From Hydrogenimonas sp. SS33 (lineage in GTDB: Bacteria; Campylobacterota; Campylobacteria; Campylobacterales; Hydrogenimonadaceae): DNA of 64,000 nt. A model generated the notes under the pieces. It saw nothing but the letters and a program-made list of their open reading frames with translations. It was not told the origin of the DNA and searched no databases. Made by a program: the position numbers and the translations under genes. Shown in pieces: positions 15,806 to 26,500 of the stretch (position 1 is the stretch's first letter; each line of letters opens with the position of its first letter). Where the stretch lies: assembly GCF_040436365.1 (NCBI RefSeq), contig NZ_AP026369.1:1900501-1964500 (forward strand). The letters are read 5' to 3'.

Positions 15806-17148
15806 GATAGTGTCAAGTAACATTCGCAATTTTCTTTCCGAATGATTCATCGTCAAGCAGCCTGAAGCTGCGCCTCGTGGATTTCCATCACCTCCTGCAG
15901 TTTGGCAGGCTGGATGTAACTGCGTTCAGATTCCCAATCCTCCGTATACTCCATCAGATAGGTGGCGATCAGCCTCAGATACGATTCTCTTGAAGGAAAA
16001 ACCGATACCACCTTCGAGCGCCTCCTGATCTCCTTGTTGATCCTCTCTAAAACGTTGGTCGAACTGATCCGCCGTTTGTCGATCTGCGGAAAGTGGTAAA
16101 ACTGCAACGAATCCTCCAGACCGTTTTGCAGGACTTCGATCGCTTCGGGAAATTTCTTATCATATTCATCGATGACCATCTGTGCGATTTTGAGTGCATC
16201 TTCTCTGCTCTCTTGCAGCCAGATGCTCTTGAGCCTGGCAGCGAACCTCTCTTTGGCCCTGTGGGGGACATGGGCCAGGATGTTGCGCATGAAGTGGACC
16301 TTGCACCGCTGCCACGAAGCGCCGATAAAACTCTGCTTGAAAGCTTTCTGGATCCCCTGATGGGCGTCGCTGATCAGCAGCGCGATCTTTTCGACGCCTC
16401 TTGTCCTCAATTTATCGAAAAAGCTTTTCCACGTTTCGGTACTCTCGGCGACGAAGGGTTCGATGGCCAGCACCTCCCTGTTGCCCTCTATCGTCACGCC
16501 GTAGGCCACCATCAGGGCCGTGGAGATCACTCTGCCTTCATGGTTTCTGATCTTTTCATACAAGGCGTCGACCCAGACGAAGGGATACTCCTTTCGCAAG
16601 GGACGGTTGCGAAACGCCTCGACCTGTTCGTCGAGTCCCTTGTTGATCTGTGATACCTGGGAAGCGGAGATATTCTCGATGCCGAGCTCTTTGGCAAGAC
16701 GTTCGATCTTTCTGGTTGATACGCCATTGACGTAGGCCTCTTGCACCAGAGCCATCAACGCCTGCTCGCTTCGCCTTCTTTCGGTGATGAAAAAGGGAAC
16801 GTAGCCTCCTTTGCGGATCTTTGGAACCATCAGGTAGACCGTTCCCAGTCTGGTGTCGAACCTTCTTGGACGGTATCCGCTGAAATGGCTCTTTCGCTCA
16901 CGGCTGTGTTCTCCTTTTGATGCGCCCACTTTCATCTGTGCCTCGATCTGCATCAACTGATCCATCATCCACTTCATCATGGACAAGAGCGGATCTTCCT
17001 CTGTGACGAATCCGGTTAGGATCTCTTTGAAAATTTCGCTATCATTTTTCATGGGTAGACTTCTCCATCGTTCTTTTTCTCACCGGAAAGTCTATCCAAC
17101 CCCTTCGGGGGTCTTCAAGTGAAATTGCGAACTTTAGTGTACACTATC
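15806..17148 (-). mobile_element. Complete IS256-family insertion sequence, 1343 bp
   Basis: The ends are 27-bp imperfect inverted repeats, 15806-15832 and 17122-17148. They share GATAGTGT at the tips and TTCGCAATTT at the inner ends and match at 22 of 27 positions. An exact 8-bp target duplication (CAGATAGA) flanks the element. One transposase gene fills the interior. Perfect duplication and an intact gene argue for recent insertion. The target lay between the acidic-protein gene and the leader-distal end of the CRISPR array. Confidence 0.93.
15853..17052 (-). CDS. IS256-family (mutator-type) transposase
   Basis: The 399-residue product has the features of the Transposase_mut family: a helical N-terminal DNA-binding part, SHFSGYRPRRFDTRLGTVYL and VPKIRKGGYVPFF, then the DDE catalytic core with the first Asp in VWVDALYEKI, the second in LLISDAHQGIQKAF, and the Glu in SSTNVLERINKEIRRR. 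WQRCKVHFMRNILAHV, between the second Asp and the Glu, is the family's C/H motif. The length is usual for IS256 members and no frameshift is present, so it is likely active. The start is the ATG at 17052, and the gene is wholly inside the inverted repeats. Confidence 0.95.
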   Translation of the reverse strand: MKNDSEIFKEILTGFVTEEDPLLSMMKWMMDQLMQIEAQMKVGASKGEHSRERKSHFSGYRPRRFDTRLGTVYLMVPKIRKGGYVPFFITERRRSEQALMALVQEAYVNGVSTRKIERLAKELGIENISASQVSQINKGLDEQVEAFRNRPLRKEYPFVWVDALYEKIRNHEGRVISTALMVAYGVTIEGNREVLAIEPFVAESTETWKSFFDKLRTRGVEKIALLISDAHQGIQKAFKQSFIGASWQRCKVHFMRNILAHVPHRAKERFAARLKSIWLQESREDALKIAQMVIDEYDKKFPEAIEVLQNGLEDSLQFYHFPQIDKRRISSTNVLERINKEIRRRSKVVSVFPSRESYLRLIATYLMEYTEDWESERSYIQPAKLQEVMEIHEAQLQAA

Positions 17149-17156
17149 CAGATAGA

Positions 17157-17238
17157 CAGTGAAAGCTTCTTTTTTAATAGTATACATCCCTGTGCGGTAA
17201 TTTGCCAGCTACCGGCAAACGGATCGGCGATGGGACAT
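17157..17238. other. Trailer-side flank of the CRISPR array
   Basis: These 82 bases lie between the IS256 right duplication and the degenerate last repeat. They hold a short hairpin (TTTGCC, 7-base loop, GGCAAA, near 17202-17220) without a T tract and no gene. The hairpin could be a decayed array remnant or a weak stop for the array transcript. Confidence 0.35.
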
Positions 17239-19671
17239 TTTTCAGGCTGCCTACGCGGCAGTTTACCCAGCCCGACATACGCCTACACCGTTGTCGTGAT
17301 TTCTAAGCTGCCTACGCGGCAGTTTACCGGGTGGCGTGGCATCGTGGCGACGGTGAAATTTTCTAAGCTGCCTACGCGGCAGTTTACGAATCTCTGCGCA
17401 GAGAGGTCGCCGACCATCTTTTCTAAGCTGCCTACGCGGCAGTTTACCAAGACCGCTCTGCTCGCGTGGATCGCTCTATTTTCTAAGCTGCCTACGCGGC
17501 AGTTTACAGCCAGTAGACGAGATCGTCTTTTGCGATACGTTTCTAAGCTGCCTACGCGGCAGTTTACTTTTTGTCAAAGACGACCGGAACGGTATCGATT
17601 TTCTAAGCTGCCTACGCGGCAGTTTACGCACGGCTTCGGCGGCGTTACGGGCGACTGCATTTTCTAAGCTGCCTACGCGGCAGTTTACAAAGAGTACAAC
17701 GAAGCGCGTCGCCATCCTGCTTTCTAAGCTGCCTACGCGGCAGTTTACCATGTGCTCGACGTTGAAGTCCATGCCGATGTTTTCTAAGCTGCCTACGCGG
17801 CAGTTTACATGCCTGCAAATATTTCGACGGAGGATGAAATTTTCTAAGCTGCCTACGCGGCAGTTTACGCTTCCATATATGGAGAAAGTCGTTATCGGTT
17901 TTTCTAAGCTGCCTACGCGGCAGTTTACCACGGCCATCTGACTATTGACATCCATGATTTTTTCTAAGCTGCCTACGCGGCAGTTTACTTCGATTTTTCG
18001 TTCACCCCCAATATCGAGCATTTCTAAGCTGCCTACGCGGCAGTTTACTCGGGGCGGCGGCGTCTTGAGAGCGGCGAGGCTTTCTAAGCTGCCTACGCGG
18101 CAGTTTACGGTCGGGTTTGAGAACCTCAGCTCCGCCGTGTGTTTCTAAGCTGCCTACGCGGCAGTTTACGGCGGAGCACCGTCCGACAGCACTATCGACG
18201 GTTTCTAAGCTGCCTACGCGGCAGTTTACGACCGGAAATTCCGGGAAGACGTGCTGAAAATTTTCTAAGCTGCCTACGCGGCAGTTTACGCCGCGCTGCG
18301 CCCGCAGAAGCGGCACGAAAATTTCTAAGCTGCCTACGCGGCAGTTTACTTGCGTGCGTTTTTGGCAAACACCGCCTCTTTTTTCTAAGCTGCCTACGCG
18401 GCAGTTTACTTTTTGACCCGGTGGGCTTCGTCGAGGATCAGTTTTCTAAGCTGCCTACGCGGCAGTTTACATCACCACAAAAATGAAGGAACTCATCTGG
18501 AATTTCTAAGCTGCCTACGCGGCAGTTTACTAAGCCATTTTTGAAAACCGGGTTCGCTATATTTTCTAAGCTGCCTACGCGGCAGTTTACGAGTCGAAGC
18601 TCGACAAACTCGAACGCGGGATTTTCTAAGCTGCCTACGCGGCAGTTTACGCATTGAGGCGTTCGTCATGGAATGTCTGCGGTTTCTAAGCTGCCTACGC
18701 GGCAGTTTACCTCTACCAAACGCTTCATCTCAGGCTCCAGTATTTCTAAGCTGCCTACGCGGCAGTTTACGCTTTTTTGGCCCTGAAAGAGAAGGTTCTC
18801 AATTTCTAAGCTGCCTACGCGGCAGTTTACGACACGAATGCGTGGTACCACGCTTTCTTTTTTTTCTAAGCTGCCTACGCGGCAGTTTACATCTCCAGCG
18901 TTGTAGATACCGACGGCGATACTTTCTAAGCTGCCTACGCGGCAGTTTACTATGGGCGGAACATGGGGCGCGGCTAAAACTTTTTCTAAGCTGCCTACGC
19001 GGCAGTTTACTCCCTCGATGTGCGCCAGATACCATTTATAAGTTTCTAAGCTGCCTACGCGGCAGTTTACTGCTCCGAATTAGCCGCCGCCGCAGTTGGG
19101 CATTTCTAAGCTGCCTACGCGGCAGTTTACAGCTATTTGGAAAGCTGAGCAAAGAATTCGGATTTCTAAGCTGCCTACGCGGCAGTTTACTGCCGGACGT
19201 TCCGGGGCCGGTTCCCTGCTTTTTTCTAAGCTGCCTACGCGGCAGTTTACCTGATTGGGGAAATCATGGACTTTTTAGGTGATTTCTAAGCTGCCTACGC
19301 GGCAGTTTACTAACGTTGCACGAGCCACGTAACCACCACTTGATTTCTAAGCTGCCTACGCGGCAGTTTACAACGCGAAGAGTCCATTTACCGGGATGTC
19401 ACTTTTCTAAGCTGCCTACGCGGCAGTTTACTGACACGAATGAAACCCAACGATTGATTGACTTTTCTAAGCTGCCTACGCGGCAGTTTACTGGAACGAA
19501 AGCGCCTAAACCGTTTACGTTGTTTTCTAAGCTGCCTACGCGGCAGTTTACGGTGAGAAATGATTCATGTCGTAAAGATCAACTTTCTAAGCTGCCTACG
19601 CGGCAGTTTACGGCAGAGACATGAAAACGATATTTTTGTAATGTTTCTAAGCTGCCTACGCGACAGTTTAC
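17239..19671 (-). CRISPR. Type I-F CRISPR array, 41 repeats and 40 spacers
   Basis: The 28-bp repeat reads TTTCTAAGCTGCC, then TACGCGGCAGTTTAC on the plus strand. In crRNA sense (minus strand) it starts GTAAACTGCC and ends GGCAGCTTAGAAA, with a CTGCC/GGCAG stem and a GCGTA loop, the I-F type cut by Cas6f to leave an 8-base CTTAGAAA 5' handle. Thirty-five spacers are 32 bp and five are 33 bp. The repeat at 17239-17266 has three changes in its first seven bases, marking the old, leader-distal end. The repeat at 19644-19671, next to the leader, has one change inside the stem (GCGGCAG to GCGACAG). All others are identical. The array is transcribed leftward from the leader beside cas6f. Confidence 0.97.
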
Positions 19672-19801
19672 CGCATCTCGTATCCCATCCTTATCCCATT
19701 TTATCGGTATTGCTTTCAAAAAAATATAAAAATAGAAAATTTTTTAAAAAACTCCTGTTTCCCTTTTTTTTCGTTCTTTTAAACAATGCCCCAAATTTTT
19801 C
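19672..19801 (-). promoter_or_regulatory. AT-rich CRISPR leader
   Basis: The 130 bases between the cas6f stop and the first repeat are strongly AT-rich with long A and T runs, as expected of a leader that carries the array promoter and the site where Cas1-Cas2/3 inserts spacers. On the minus strand GATAAAAT near 19700 could be a -10 box. No gene is present. Confidence 0.7.
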
Positions 19802-20395
19802 CTAAAATTCCGGTACAGTTGCTTCTCTGCTCAAACCGAAAGTATTGAACTTCCCTCCCATCTCTTCTGATTTGTCGATCTTTTCAATAAAAATACGTAT
19901 TCTTTGTCCGGTCGAACTACTATGGAAATTGATGAAAGCAAGTTGATTTCTTTTGATAATTTCCTCTTCTTTAAAGTTTTGATATCGTTTCTCGGATTCC
20001 TCTATGCTTATGTTGTGACGTTTTGCGTATCGTCTGGCAAGACGTTTTGGATTGGTTTTGAACTGACGTCGGCGGAAAATAGCGAATCCCGAATTTTCAG
20101 GAGTTTCATATATTTCGGAAAGTTGAAGATAGTCATTCATGGCAATGAGTCTCTTGTCGAGCTTCATTTCATCAAGCATGTTTTTTTCCGGAGAGAAGAT
20201 TCTGAGTCTGTCACCAAGGGGAAAACGATCTTTATCATAACGGGGAAAGGAAAAACCCACAGAGACTTTTCCTTCTGCATCGGAAATATCCACCAGGGAC
20301 CGATGAAGTTGTTCATAAAGTTTTCTCCATATAAATCCCAATGCGATTTCCATCTCTCCGGAGAGATGAATTTCCCGGTAATACCGCATAATCAT
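19802..20395 (-). CDS. cas6f: CRISPR RNA endonuclease Cas6f (Csy4)
   Basis: Cas6f cuts the array transcript at the base of the repeat hairpin and stays bound to the crRNA 3' end in the Csy complex. The 197-residue product aligns with the Pseudomonas protein at the landmarks: LYEQLHRSLVD with the catalytic His at residue 31, VGFSFPRYDKDRFPLGDRLRIF, an arginine-rich helix (NPKRLARRYAKRHNIS) that binds the RNA major groove, and FHSSSTGQRIRIFI with the catalytic-loop serine. The end, FGLSREATVPEF, matches the family tail. Its start overlaps the cas7f stop (ATGA). It is the last gene of the cas operon and borders the leader. Confidence 0.93.
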   Translation of the reverse strand: MIMRYYREIHLSGEMEIALGFIWRKLYEQLHRSLVDISDAEGKVSVGFSFPRYDKDRFPLGDRLRIFSPEKNMLDEMKLDKRLIAMNDYLQLSEIYETPENSGFAIFRRRQFKTNPKRLARRYAKRHNISIEESEKRYQNFKEEEIIKRNQLAFINFHSSSTGQRIRIFIEKIDKSEEMGGKFNTFGLSREATVPEF

Positions 20396-21402
20396 TTTTC
20401 ACTCTCTCCGAAAACACCGCCGCGTATCAGGACTGCCATTACATAATGTTCCTGTGATTTTGTCAGATTTTCACCTGCGACAAAACGATCGAAAAGAGTA
20501 TAAAAATCTTCTTTGTCGACAGGTGTCCGGAAGGCCCGGCCCAGATTGGTCACGGCGCCATACGGTTCGATGGCGATAGGTTGCTGTTCCTCGGCAAAGT
20601 CGGGATACCACGTATCGATGGTACGAAGCGCGTTTCCGATCTTCTGTGAATGCATCGCGGCGATATCGTCGACACTGTAGAGTACCTTGCTTTTGTTGCC
20701 CTGTCCTTTGTCCATTACGAGTTCTTCGCTCGGATAGATCTCCTGTGCCTTTCCGGCCTTCGCATAGCAGACGATGTCGAGCATCATGAAGCGCTCTTCG
20801 TCTGCGAGTGTTTCGGCGATTCGGCGACCCAGTTTCGTGACTTCTTCATCCTCGAAACCGAAATCCCGCAACGGGTACTTTTTGGCATCGAAGCTCCATT
20901 CATCTTCCGAGAGAAGGTCTTTGATGTGCACTTCGATCTTTTCGGCACCGACCCGGTTGCGCCACAAAAAACGTGCATTGGCCAGGTTGAGTGCGTATCG
21001 CCGCCCGAGCTCTTCAAATCCTGTGTTTTTAATATAATTGTCCACCGCTTTTTGATAACTCTCCAGAAATTCGGGACTGTTGCATGCGGATGGATGTTTT
21101 ATGCCTCCCAGAATTTTCAGGGTAAAGTGGAGTTTGAGCGTATCAAGGTTTTCCGCCAGTGCACAACTGTCAACCGTCTGAAGGTTGGGTTTTTCCACTT
21201 CAGCATTGAGTTTCAGGGGGTCTTTTGCTACGGTATCTTTGAGTCTGTTGCTAATGGTTCCTCTGACCGATTTTTCTACAAGCCTGAGCGGTTCTGATGC
21301 GCTTTGACGATTTTCCCAGACGGTGCCATACATATAGCCGTCTGAAGGAACCAGTTTTTTCTCGAACGACAATACGGATGCTATAACTGTTTTTTTCGCC
21401 AT
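20392..21402 (-). CDS. cas7f: Cascade backbone protein Cas7f (Csy3)
   Basis: Six copies of Cas7f form the crRNA-binding backbone of the type I-F Cascade. The 336-residue product starts KKTVIASVLSFEKKLVPSDG, the family's first strand, and shows NLQTVDSCAL, LHFTLKILGG near residue 95, GRRYALNLANARFLWRNR near residues 132-150, and ends with ENLTKSQEHYVMAVLIRGGVFGE. The length matches Csy3. It starts 13 bases after the cas5f stop, with an AAGGAG site, and overlaps cas6f by 4 bases. Confidence 0.95.
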   Translation of the reverse strand: MAKKTVIASVLSFEKKLVPSDGYMYGTVWENRQSASEPLRLVEKSVRGTISNRLKDTVAKDPLKLNAEVEKPNLQTVDSCALAENLDTLKLHFTLKILGGIKHPSACNSPEFLESYQKAVDNYIKNTGFEELGRRYALNLANARFLWRNRVGAEKIEVHIKDLLSEDEWSFDAKKYPLRDFGFEDEEVTKLGRRIAETLADEERFMMLDIVCYAKAGKAQEIYPSEELVMDKGQGNKSKVLYSVDDIAAMHSQKIGNALRTIDTWYPDFAEEQQPIAIEPYGAVTNLGRAFRTPVDKEDFYTLFDRFVAGENLTKSQEHYVMAVLIRGGVFGESEK

Positions 21403-21415
21403 TTTCTACTCCTTG

Positions 21416-22276
21416 TTATTGTTTTGTTTCACATAGATAAAGAGAATTTTCCGCATCGTAGCGGTATCTCCACAGCATTTCTTCCAGCCGGTCTACCCGG
21501 TGAGGCATACGGAATTCTCCCAGTGTGATGACACTTTCGGCAAAACGGTGGGGCACGTCTGGATCGCGTGCATTGACCGCTTTTCCAAGAGGAGATATGC
21601 CCATGAAACCGATTGCAACGGGCACGATCCATCCGGGATACCGTCGGAAACTTTCCCATCGGATTTTATTTTCACTGCTTTCACATCGATGATGAAGTGC
21701 CAGAGCGTTGATCAGAGCATCGAGTGCGTCAGCATTTTCGGCCATTGCCTGCCGCATCAGATCCCTCCGTTCCAGTAGCGCGTAGCCGGGACCGGCAATA
21801 TGCATCAGTTCGGAAGGGTGTTCCAGCTCTTCGATCACAGGCTCGCCCGAAGAGGGGAGGATGTCGCCTCCCGCGATTTTCATACGACCTTTTATGAGTT
21901 TTGCAACTTCCGAAAGGATCCTTTTTTGAACGGAAAAACGACGTATCCCATCAAGTTCCACGATCAGTGTGACATCGAGATGTATGCGTGCCTCTTCGAC
22001 GAACGAAGGACGTTCCCCGTTTTTATCGAGAGGATTGGCAGTGCCTATGATGGAATGTATGTAGTCATGCGGGCCGCGATAGGTTTGAAGATCGGTCCAG
22101 TGACTGACGATTCCTACGGACGGAAACTTCAGATCGGGAAATTTCCCGCCAAGGTTGCGTTCCAACGCGTGGACTGCCCCCAGCCATGCTGTGATTGCAG
22201 GAAAACCGATGGTATAGGGGCTTGACAGCGCATTGGCGTTCTGGATGCGGATGTGTGGAAGTACCAGAAACTTCAT
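21416..22276 (-). CDS. cas5f: Cascade subunit Cas5f (Csy2)
   Basis: Cas5f binds the 5' handle of the crRNA and forms the tail of the complex with Cas8f. The 286-residue product begins LVLPHIRIQNANALSSPYTIGFPAITAWLG, split over the first strands as in other Csy2 proteins, has GIVSHWTDLQTYRGPHDYIH near residue 55, and a YPGWIVPVAIGFMGISPLG segment near residues 219-237, the typical C-terminal motif. The start overlaps the cas8f stop by 4 bases (ATGA). Length and order fit type I-F1. Confidence 0.94.
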   Translation of the reverse strand: MKFLVLPHIRIQNANALSSPYTIGFPAITAWLGAVHALERNLGGKFPDLKFPSVGIVSHWTDLQTYRGPHDYIHSIIGTANPLDKNGERPSFVEEARIHLDVTLIVELDGIRRFSVQKRILSEVAKLIKGRMKIAGGDILPSSGEPVIEELEHPSELMHIAGPGYALLERRDLMRQAMAENADALDALINALALHHRCESSENKIRWESFRRYPGWIVPVAIGFMGISPLGKAVNARDPDVPHRFAESVITLGEFRMPHRVDRLEEMLWRYRYDAENSLYLCETKQ

Positions 22277-23526
22277 CGCAATGCCTCCTCATACTCCCTA
22301 ATAACCGAAAAAATGTCTTTTCGCTCGGTTTCACCGAGTTTCAGGCCCTTTTTCGACCTTTTTTCCAGTTCCAAGATGATCCATCTGGCGATATGCTCCT
22401 CCAGCTCTTTCAGCCATTTCCCATCCCCTTCACGCACTTGCCGATTTTCCGGCAACAACCAAATTTTTTGATATTGGGGCAATCGGGAGCTTTCGGCGTA
22501 ATACTGCGCATCGGCGACCATGCGCACCAGCCACATTGTATCGACAATGAGTTCCATCAGTTGGCGATACCGTCGGATCCTGCTGTTGCGGATTGCTTGA
22601 TTGTTGTATTCCGTTTCCATGATAACACCGAGTGCGTCGAAGATCTCACGAACCATTTTCCGGGGTAGAGACTGGGAAAAGAAATCTTTTCGTGGGAAAC
22701 GAATGCTTCGACGTTCAATGGTCGGCGGCATAGAACGCAGCAAATATGCCTTGCCTCCGTATTGATTGTTTAATACGGAAATATTCTGAGGCTTTCCTCC
22801 CCCATAGGCGATCATCGTCAAATCGGTTATCTCCTTATAGGAAGTGACATTTTCGCAAAGTCCTTTTTTTCTGGCCTCTCTTCCCGCCTTGTTCATATCC
22901 CCGAATCGCAGGTCGTCTATCATCTTTTTCATGCGAAAAACAATCCCCGAATTGGTCAAAATGGAAAGCAGGTGATATTCATTCTCGTTTATGGGGAAAT
23001 AGACCTGTTTGATGCCGGAGCATGTTTCCGGCATTTCCCTTTCTTTTTTATCGATCATCTTCAAAAAACCGGAACGAAGTTCGTCATAGGAGTGCCCGGG
23101 TATCTCAAGCAGTTTTTTTGCGAGAGGTGTTTCATCCCGAATATGTTCGAAAAGGTATTTTCCGTCTGAGAGCTTTAGTGTCAAAAACTTGTATATCGGT
23201 ATGGCGGCCGCGTTGCCGTAGCCGTCGATTTCGATGTTTTCGACATTGCCGCACCGTAGAAACCCGTCCGCAGAAAAACGTTTTGTGTCGCAGATGACCG
23301 GTGTCGATCTGCACGACGGATGGGAAAATTTAGGTGGATGTGTCGCCAGCGAAATCTGTCCGGCACGTTTGGCCGCATTGGGTATCCAGTTTTGCAAAGA
23401 GAACTTCTCTTCACACTGAGTGCGTACGACCTCTTTCTCCTCTTCACTCATGGTTTTTTTGAGTCTCGGTTTTAACCAGGATTCTTTCCGCTCGTCAAAA
23501 AAATCCGTGATAGCTTTGTCGGTCAC
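22273..23526 (-). CDS. cas8f: Cascade large subunit Cas8f (Csy1)
   Basis: Cas8f recognises the PAM and holds the 5' end of the crRNA with Cas5f. The start is GTG at 23526, because AGGAGG precedes it at 6-7 bases and the longer frame to 23841 runs inside cas3. The 417-residue product has an N-terminal helical part with KAITDFFDERKESWLKPRL, KFSHPSCRSTP and CGNVENIEIDGYGNAAAIPIYKFL, and the Csy1 signature GGGKPQNISVLNNQYGG near residue 248. The helical C-terminal part would contact Cas2-3. It lies 13 bases after cas3 and overlaps cas5f. Confidence 0.93.
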   Translation of the reverse strand: MTDKAITDFFDERKESWLKPRLKKTMSEEEKEVVRTQCEEKFSLQNWIPNAAKRAGQISLATHPPKFSHPSCRSTPVICDTKRFSADGFLRCGNVENIEIDGYGNAAAIPIYKFLTLKLSDGKYLFEHIRDETPLAKKLLEIPGHSYDELRSGFLKMIDKKEREMPETCSGIKQVYFPINENEYHLLSILTNSGIVFRMKKMIDDLRFGDMNKAGREARKKGLCENVTSYKEITDLTMIAYGGGKPQNISVLNNQYGGKAYLLRSMPPTIERRSIRFPRKDFFSQSLPRKMVREIFDALGVIMETEYNNQAIRNSRIRRYRQLMELIVDTMWLVRMVADAQYYAESSRLPQYQKIWLLPENRQVREGDGKWLKELEEHIARWIILELEKRSKKGLKLGETERKDIFSVIREYEEALR

Positions 23527-23539
23527 ATTGAACCTCCTT

Positions 23540-26500
23540 TCATTTTTTGGTATACAAACCCAATTGATCGTTGTAGATGAATGATGAATGAAGCGGTGCG
23601 TCGCGGGAATAAACCTGCCAGCTGATCTCCCCAAAGCGTAAAGTGACGGAGCGTTTGTCTGTTCCGAAACGCTCGGCATAGACATCCGCCAGCCGATCGT
23701 AATCCCGTTCAAGCCAGAGTCTGTCGCTGCCCGGCAGCATTTCTTCGACATGGATATTGAGTATCGCTTCGCGATCGACAGGTGTGCCCTCGTTGTCGAG
23801 TTCGGCGAAGTAGTAACGGCCCTGCTCTTCGTCGTAGACACGGTAGCACTTGATCGTCGGACTGCTCTTCCGAAAGGGGTGGAAACCCTGGGGCAGAGCG
23901 GTCAGGAACCACATCTGGCTCAAGTCGCCTTCCAGTGTCTCCGGGCCGATATTTTCGTAAGCGGTCAGGAGTCTTTCCATCAGGTCATGCTCCATGTCCG
24001 CCAGCCTCTCCTGCGGATGCAGAGGATCGGGTTTGACGATGCGCGGCACCGCATCGATGCGCCGTGAGAGGTTTTTCGGGTTGAGGAGCCGCGATATGTC
24101 GTGGGTGGTCAGAACTGTTTCCGTTTCGAATCCGGGATGGATGAAATAGGCCTTCCCCGGTTGGTCGCCGTCCATGTAGGCTTTGTAGTTGTACCGCATG
24201 ATCGAGACGTTGGGAGTTTCTGTCGCCCCTTTTCTATGCCTTCGTACGCGTCCGGCCATTTGAATCATCGAGCGCCATGAAGAGGGTTCGATGAGGGCCC
24301 AGTCGAAATCGTGGTCCCTCCCGACCTCTTCCACAGGCGTGGCGACGACCACGAAAAGAATGTCTTCATGGTTGCTCTGCCCGATATGTCTGCGGACAAC
24401 GGGATCTTCCAGTATTTTCTTTCGTCCCGACGTCTCCTCTTTTCGCTTGAGAATCGAATCGAGGTAATGTTCCTGCTCGTGGCGCATCAGCAGGATCTGC
24501 TGCGAGTGATAAACCATGAGCCGAATGTCTCCTTTGCCGAGGCCCCGCTCGAGCAGGTATCGTCCCATCTCGACACAGGGACGGATATTTGCCATGCGGA
24601 CGACACCGAAGGAAACGCGTTTTTTCGTTGCGGGGTCGATAATGTGGTGATGGGTATGGAGTCGGTAGAGCTCTTCCGCGACCGTGTCGAAATAGGTTTG
24701 CCGGAGTGTCTCCTCTTCTCTCTCCTCCGTAATGGATGGCAGATCGCAGATTCTCCCTTTTCTAAGCGGTGGAAGAGTTTGGAGTTTTTCGACACGTTTT
24801 GTGACGAAACCGCCGTGTATCTTCCGGTACAGTGTTTCCGATTCCTCATCGACAGGGATCGTTTCCGTCCTGCTTTTGAATTCGTCCACCCAAAACAGCT
24901 GCAGGGCGTTGGCCGCTTCATGGGTTTTGGCATAAAACTCCCAGCCTTTCCGGTAGGCATGGAAATATCCTTCGGCAAGATCCGGTGGGATCGTTGCCGA
25001 AGAGATCATCACTTTCCGCCCCAGCATGCCGGCAAGCTGGATCAGACGGCCGATGGCGATCAGGTCGCTGCCGTCGAAGTCGTCGATCTCGTCGATGACC
25101 AGATCGGAGCTCAGCAGTCGCAGCGAAGGCAGGATGTGCCGTCCCCCTTTTTTGGAATCGACGCTTCCCATCATGTGATCGATGGTCGTCACCAACACCG
25201 GAGCGTACAGAAGGGCGCGTTCCTTTTGGCCGTGAAAAAGAGTCTCCAGCAATCTGTCGTCGGTGTTGCCTTCGAAAAAAACCTCCTCTCCGCTCAATGA
25301 TTCAAGAGATTCCGACCCGAAGGGTGCGAGTGGATTTTCTTCATCTTCTATGTTGTCCAGGTCGTTGTCGTGCAGTTGTTTGATGGCGCGGGAACCGATG
25401 ATGACTGCCAGATCGTCACTCTCCATCCCAAGACGGTTGCGGTATTCGTCTCCCGTTTGCAGAGTCAGGGTCCGAAGGCCCAGAACGAGGGTATAGCGCA
25501 GACTTCCGGGCTTTTCGGAGAGCGCCATCATAATTTTGGCATTGGCGATGGTCTTTCCGGTTCCCGTGCTGGCCATGTTAACAGCGAAGAATCCTCTCTT
25601 CTGTTCCTGCCTGCGGGTGGATTCTTTCAAGACACGCACAGCTTTGTCCTGCCAGGCGAACGGAGAAGGAGAAGGTTTGCGAAGCTTGCGCAGCCGTGTG
25701 CTTCGGGGCAGGTTCCGCTGCAGGGCGGGCAGGCGATAGACGATCCTCACTGCTGTATCGCAGACACCGCAAAGGTGTTCGTCGAGGTACTGCTTCAATT
25801 TGCCGGTTTTCGGGTCGGTGTTGGCATAAAGAGGAGTGTCTGTTTTCCAGAAAGGATCGGCCGGTTTGGAGGAGCAGTCATGGTCGGCCAGTATCAGAGC
25901 AAGGCGGGCATGATGGAGGATGGGACGTAGATTCCCGTCTTCATTAAGTTTTTCAAGGTGTTCCTGATGGAGGGCCAAACGTTTCATCCAGCGGCGAAGG
26001 CGCTGCTTCCACATATCGCTGCCGGTAAGGAGTCCTCTGGAAAATTGTAGGCAGGAGTTGAAATCCCCTTCATTGTCGTATCCCCAGGATGCTTCGATGA
26101 TGGAGAAAAATTCGGAAAGATCGGGCAGTTCGTTCCCTTTGTATATCTTTATGGGCTCTCGGGGAAAAGGGAGCTTGTGATGGGAGAGAATCAGCCAGGC
26201 AACCAATTGGACATTCAATGGATATTCGGCAAAGGATTCGGAAATCCTTTTTAACTCCTTGGGTTTTTTGGATAGTCGAGCGAGGATCTCTTCTTCGTCG
26301 AAGTGGTCATTTAGAATCCGTTCAGTCCAACTTTCCGGGTCGATGGAGACAAACGCGCCGAACAGAAGTAGGCTGATCCACTCATGACGAAACGGGTCCG
26401 ACTCTTTGGAACGTCTTTTCAGCTTTTTTTGGAAGAGGTCGTTCGCTTTTCCCCAGTCGTGAAACAGTGCAGCGACCGCGGCGAGAGCCTGAACCGTCTG

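Noticed and set aside
17119-19624. Long open frames with repeated peptides (SKLPTRQFT, FLSCLRGSL, VNCRVGSLE) across the array
   Set aside because: The 28+32 base period is a multiple of three, so frames stay open through repeats and spacers. They are artefacts of the CRISPR array.
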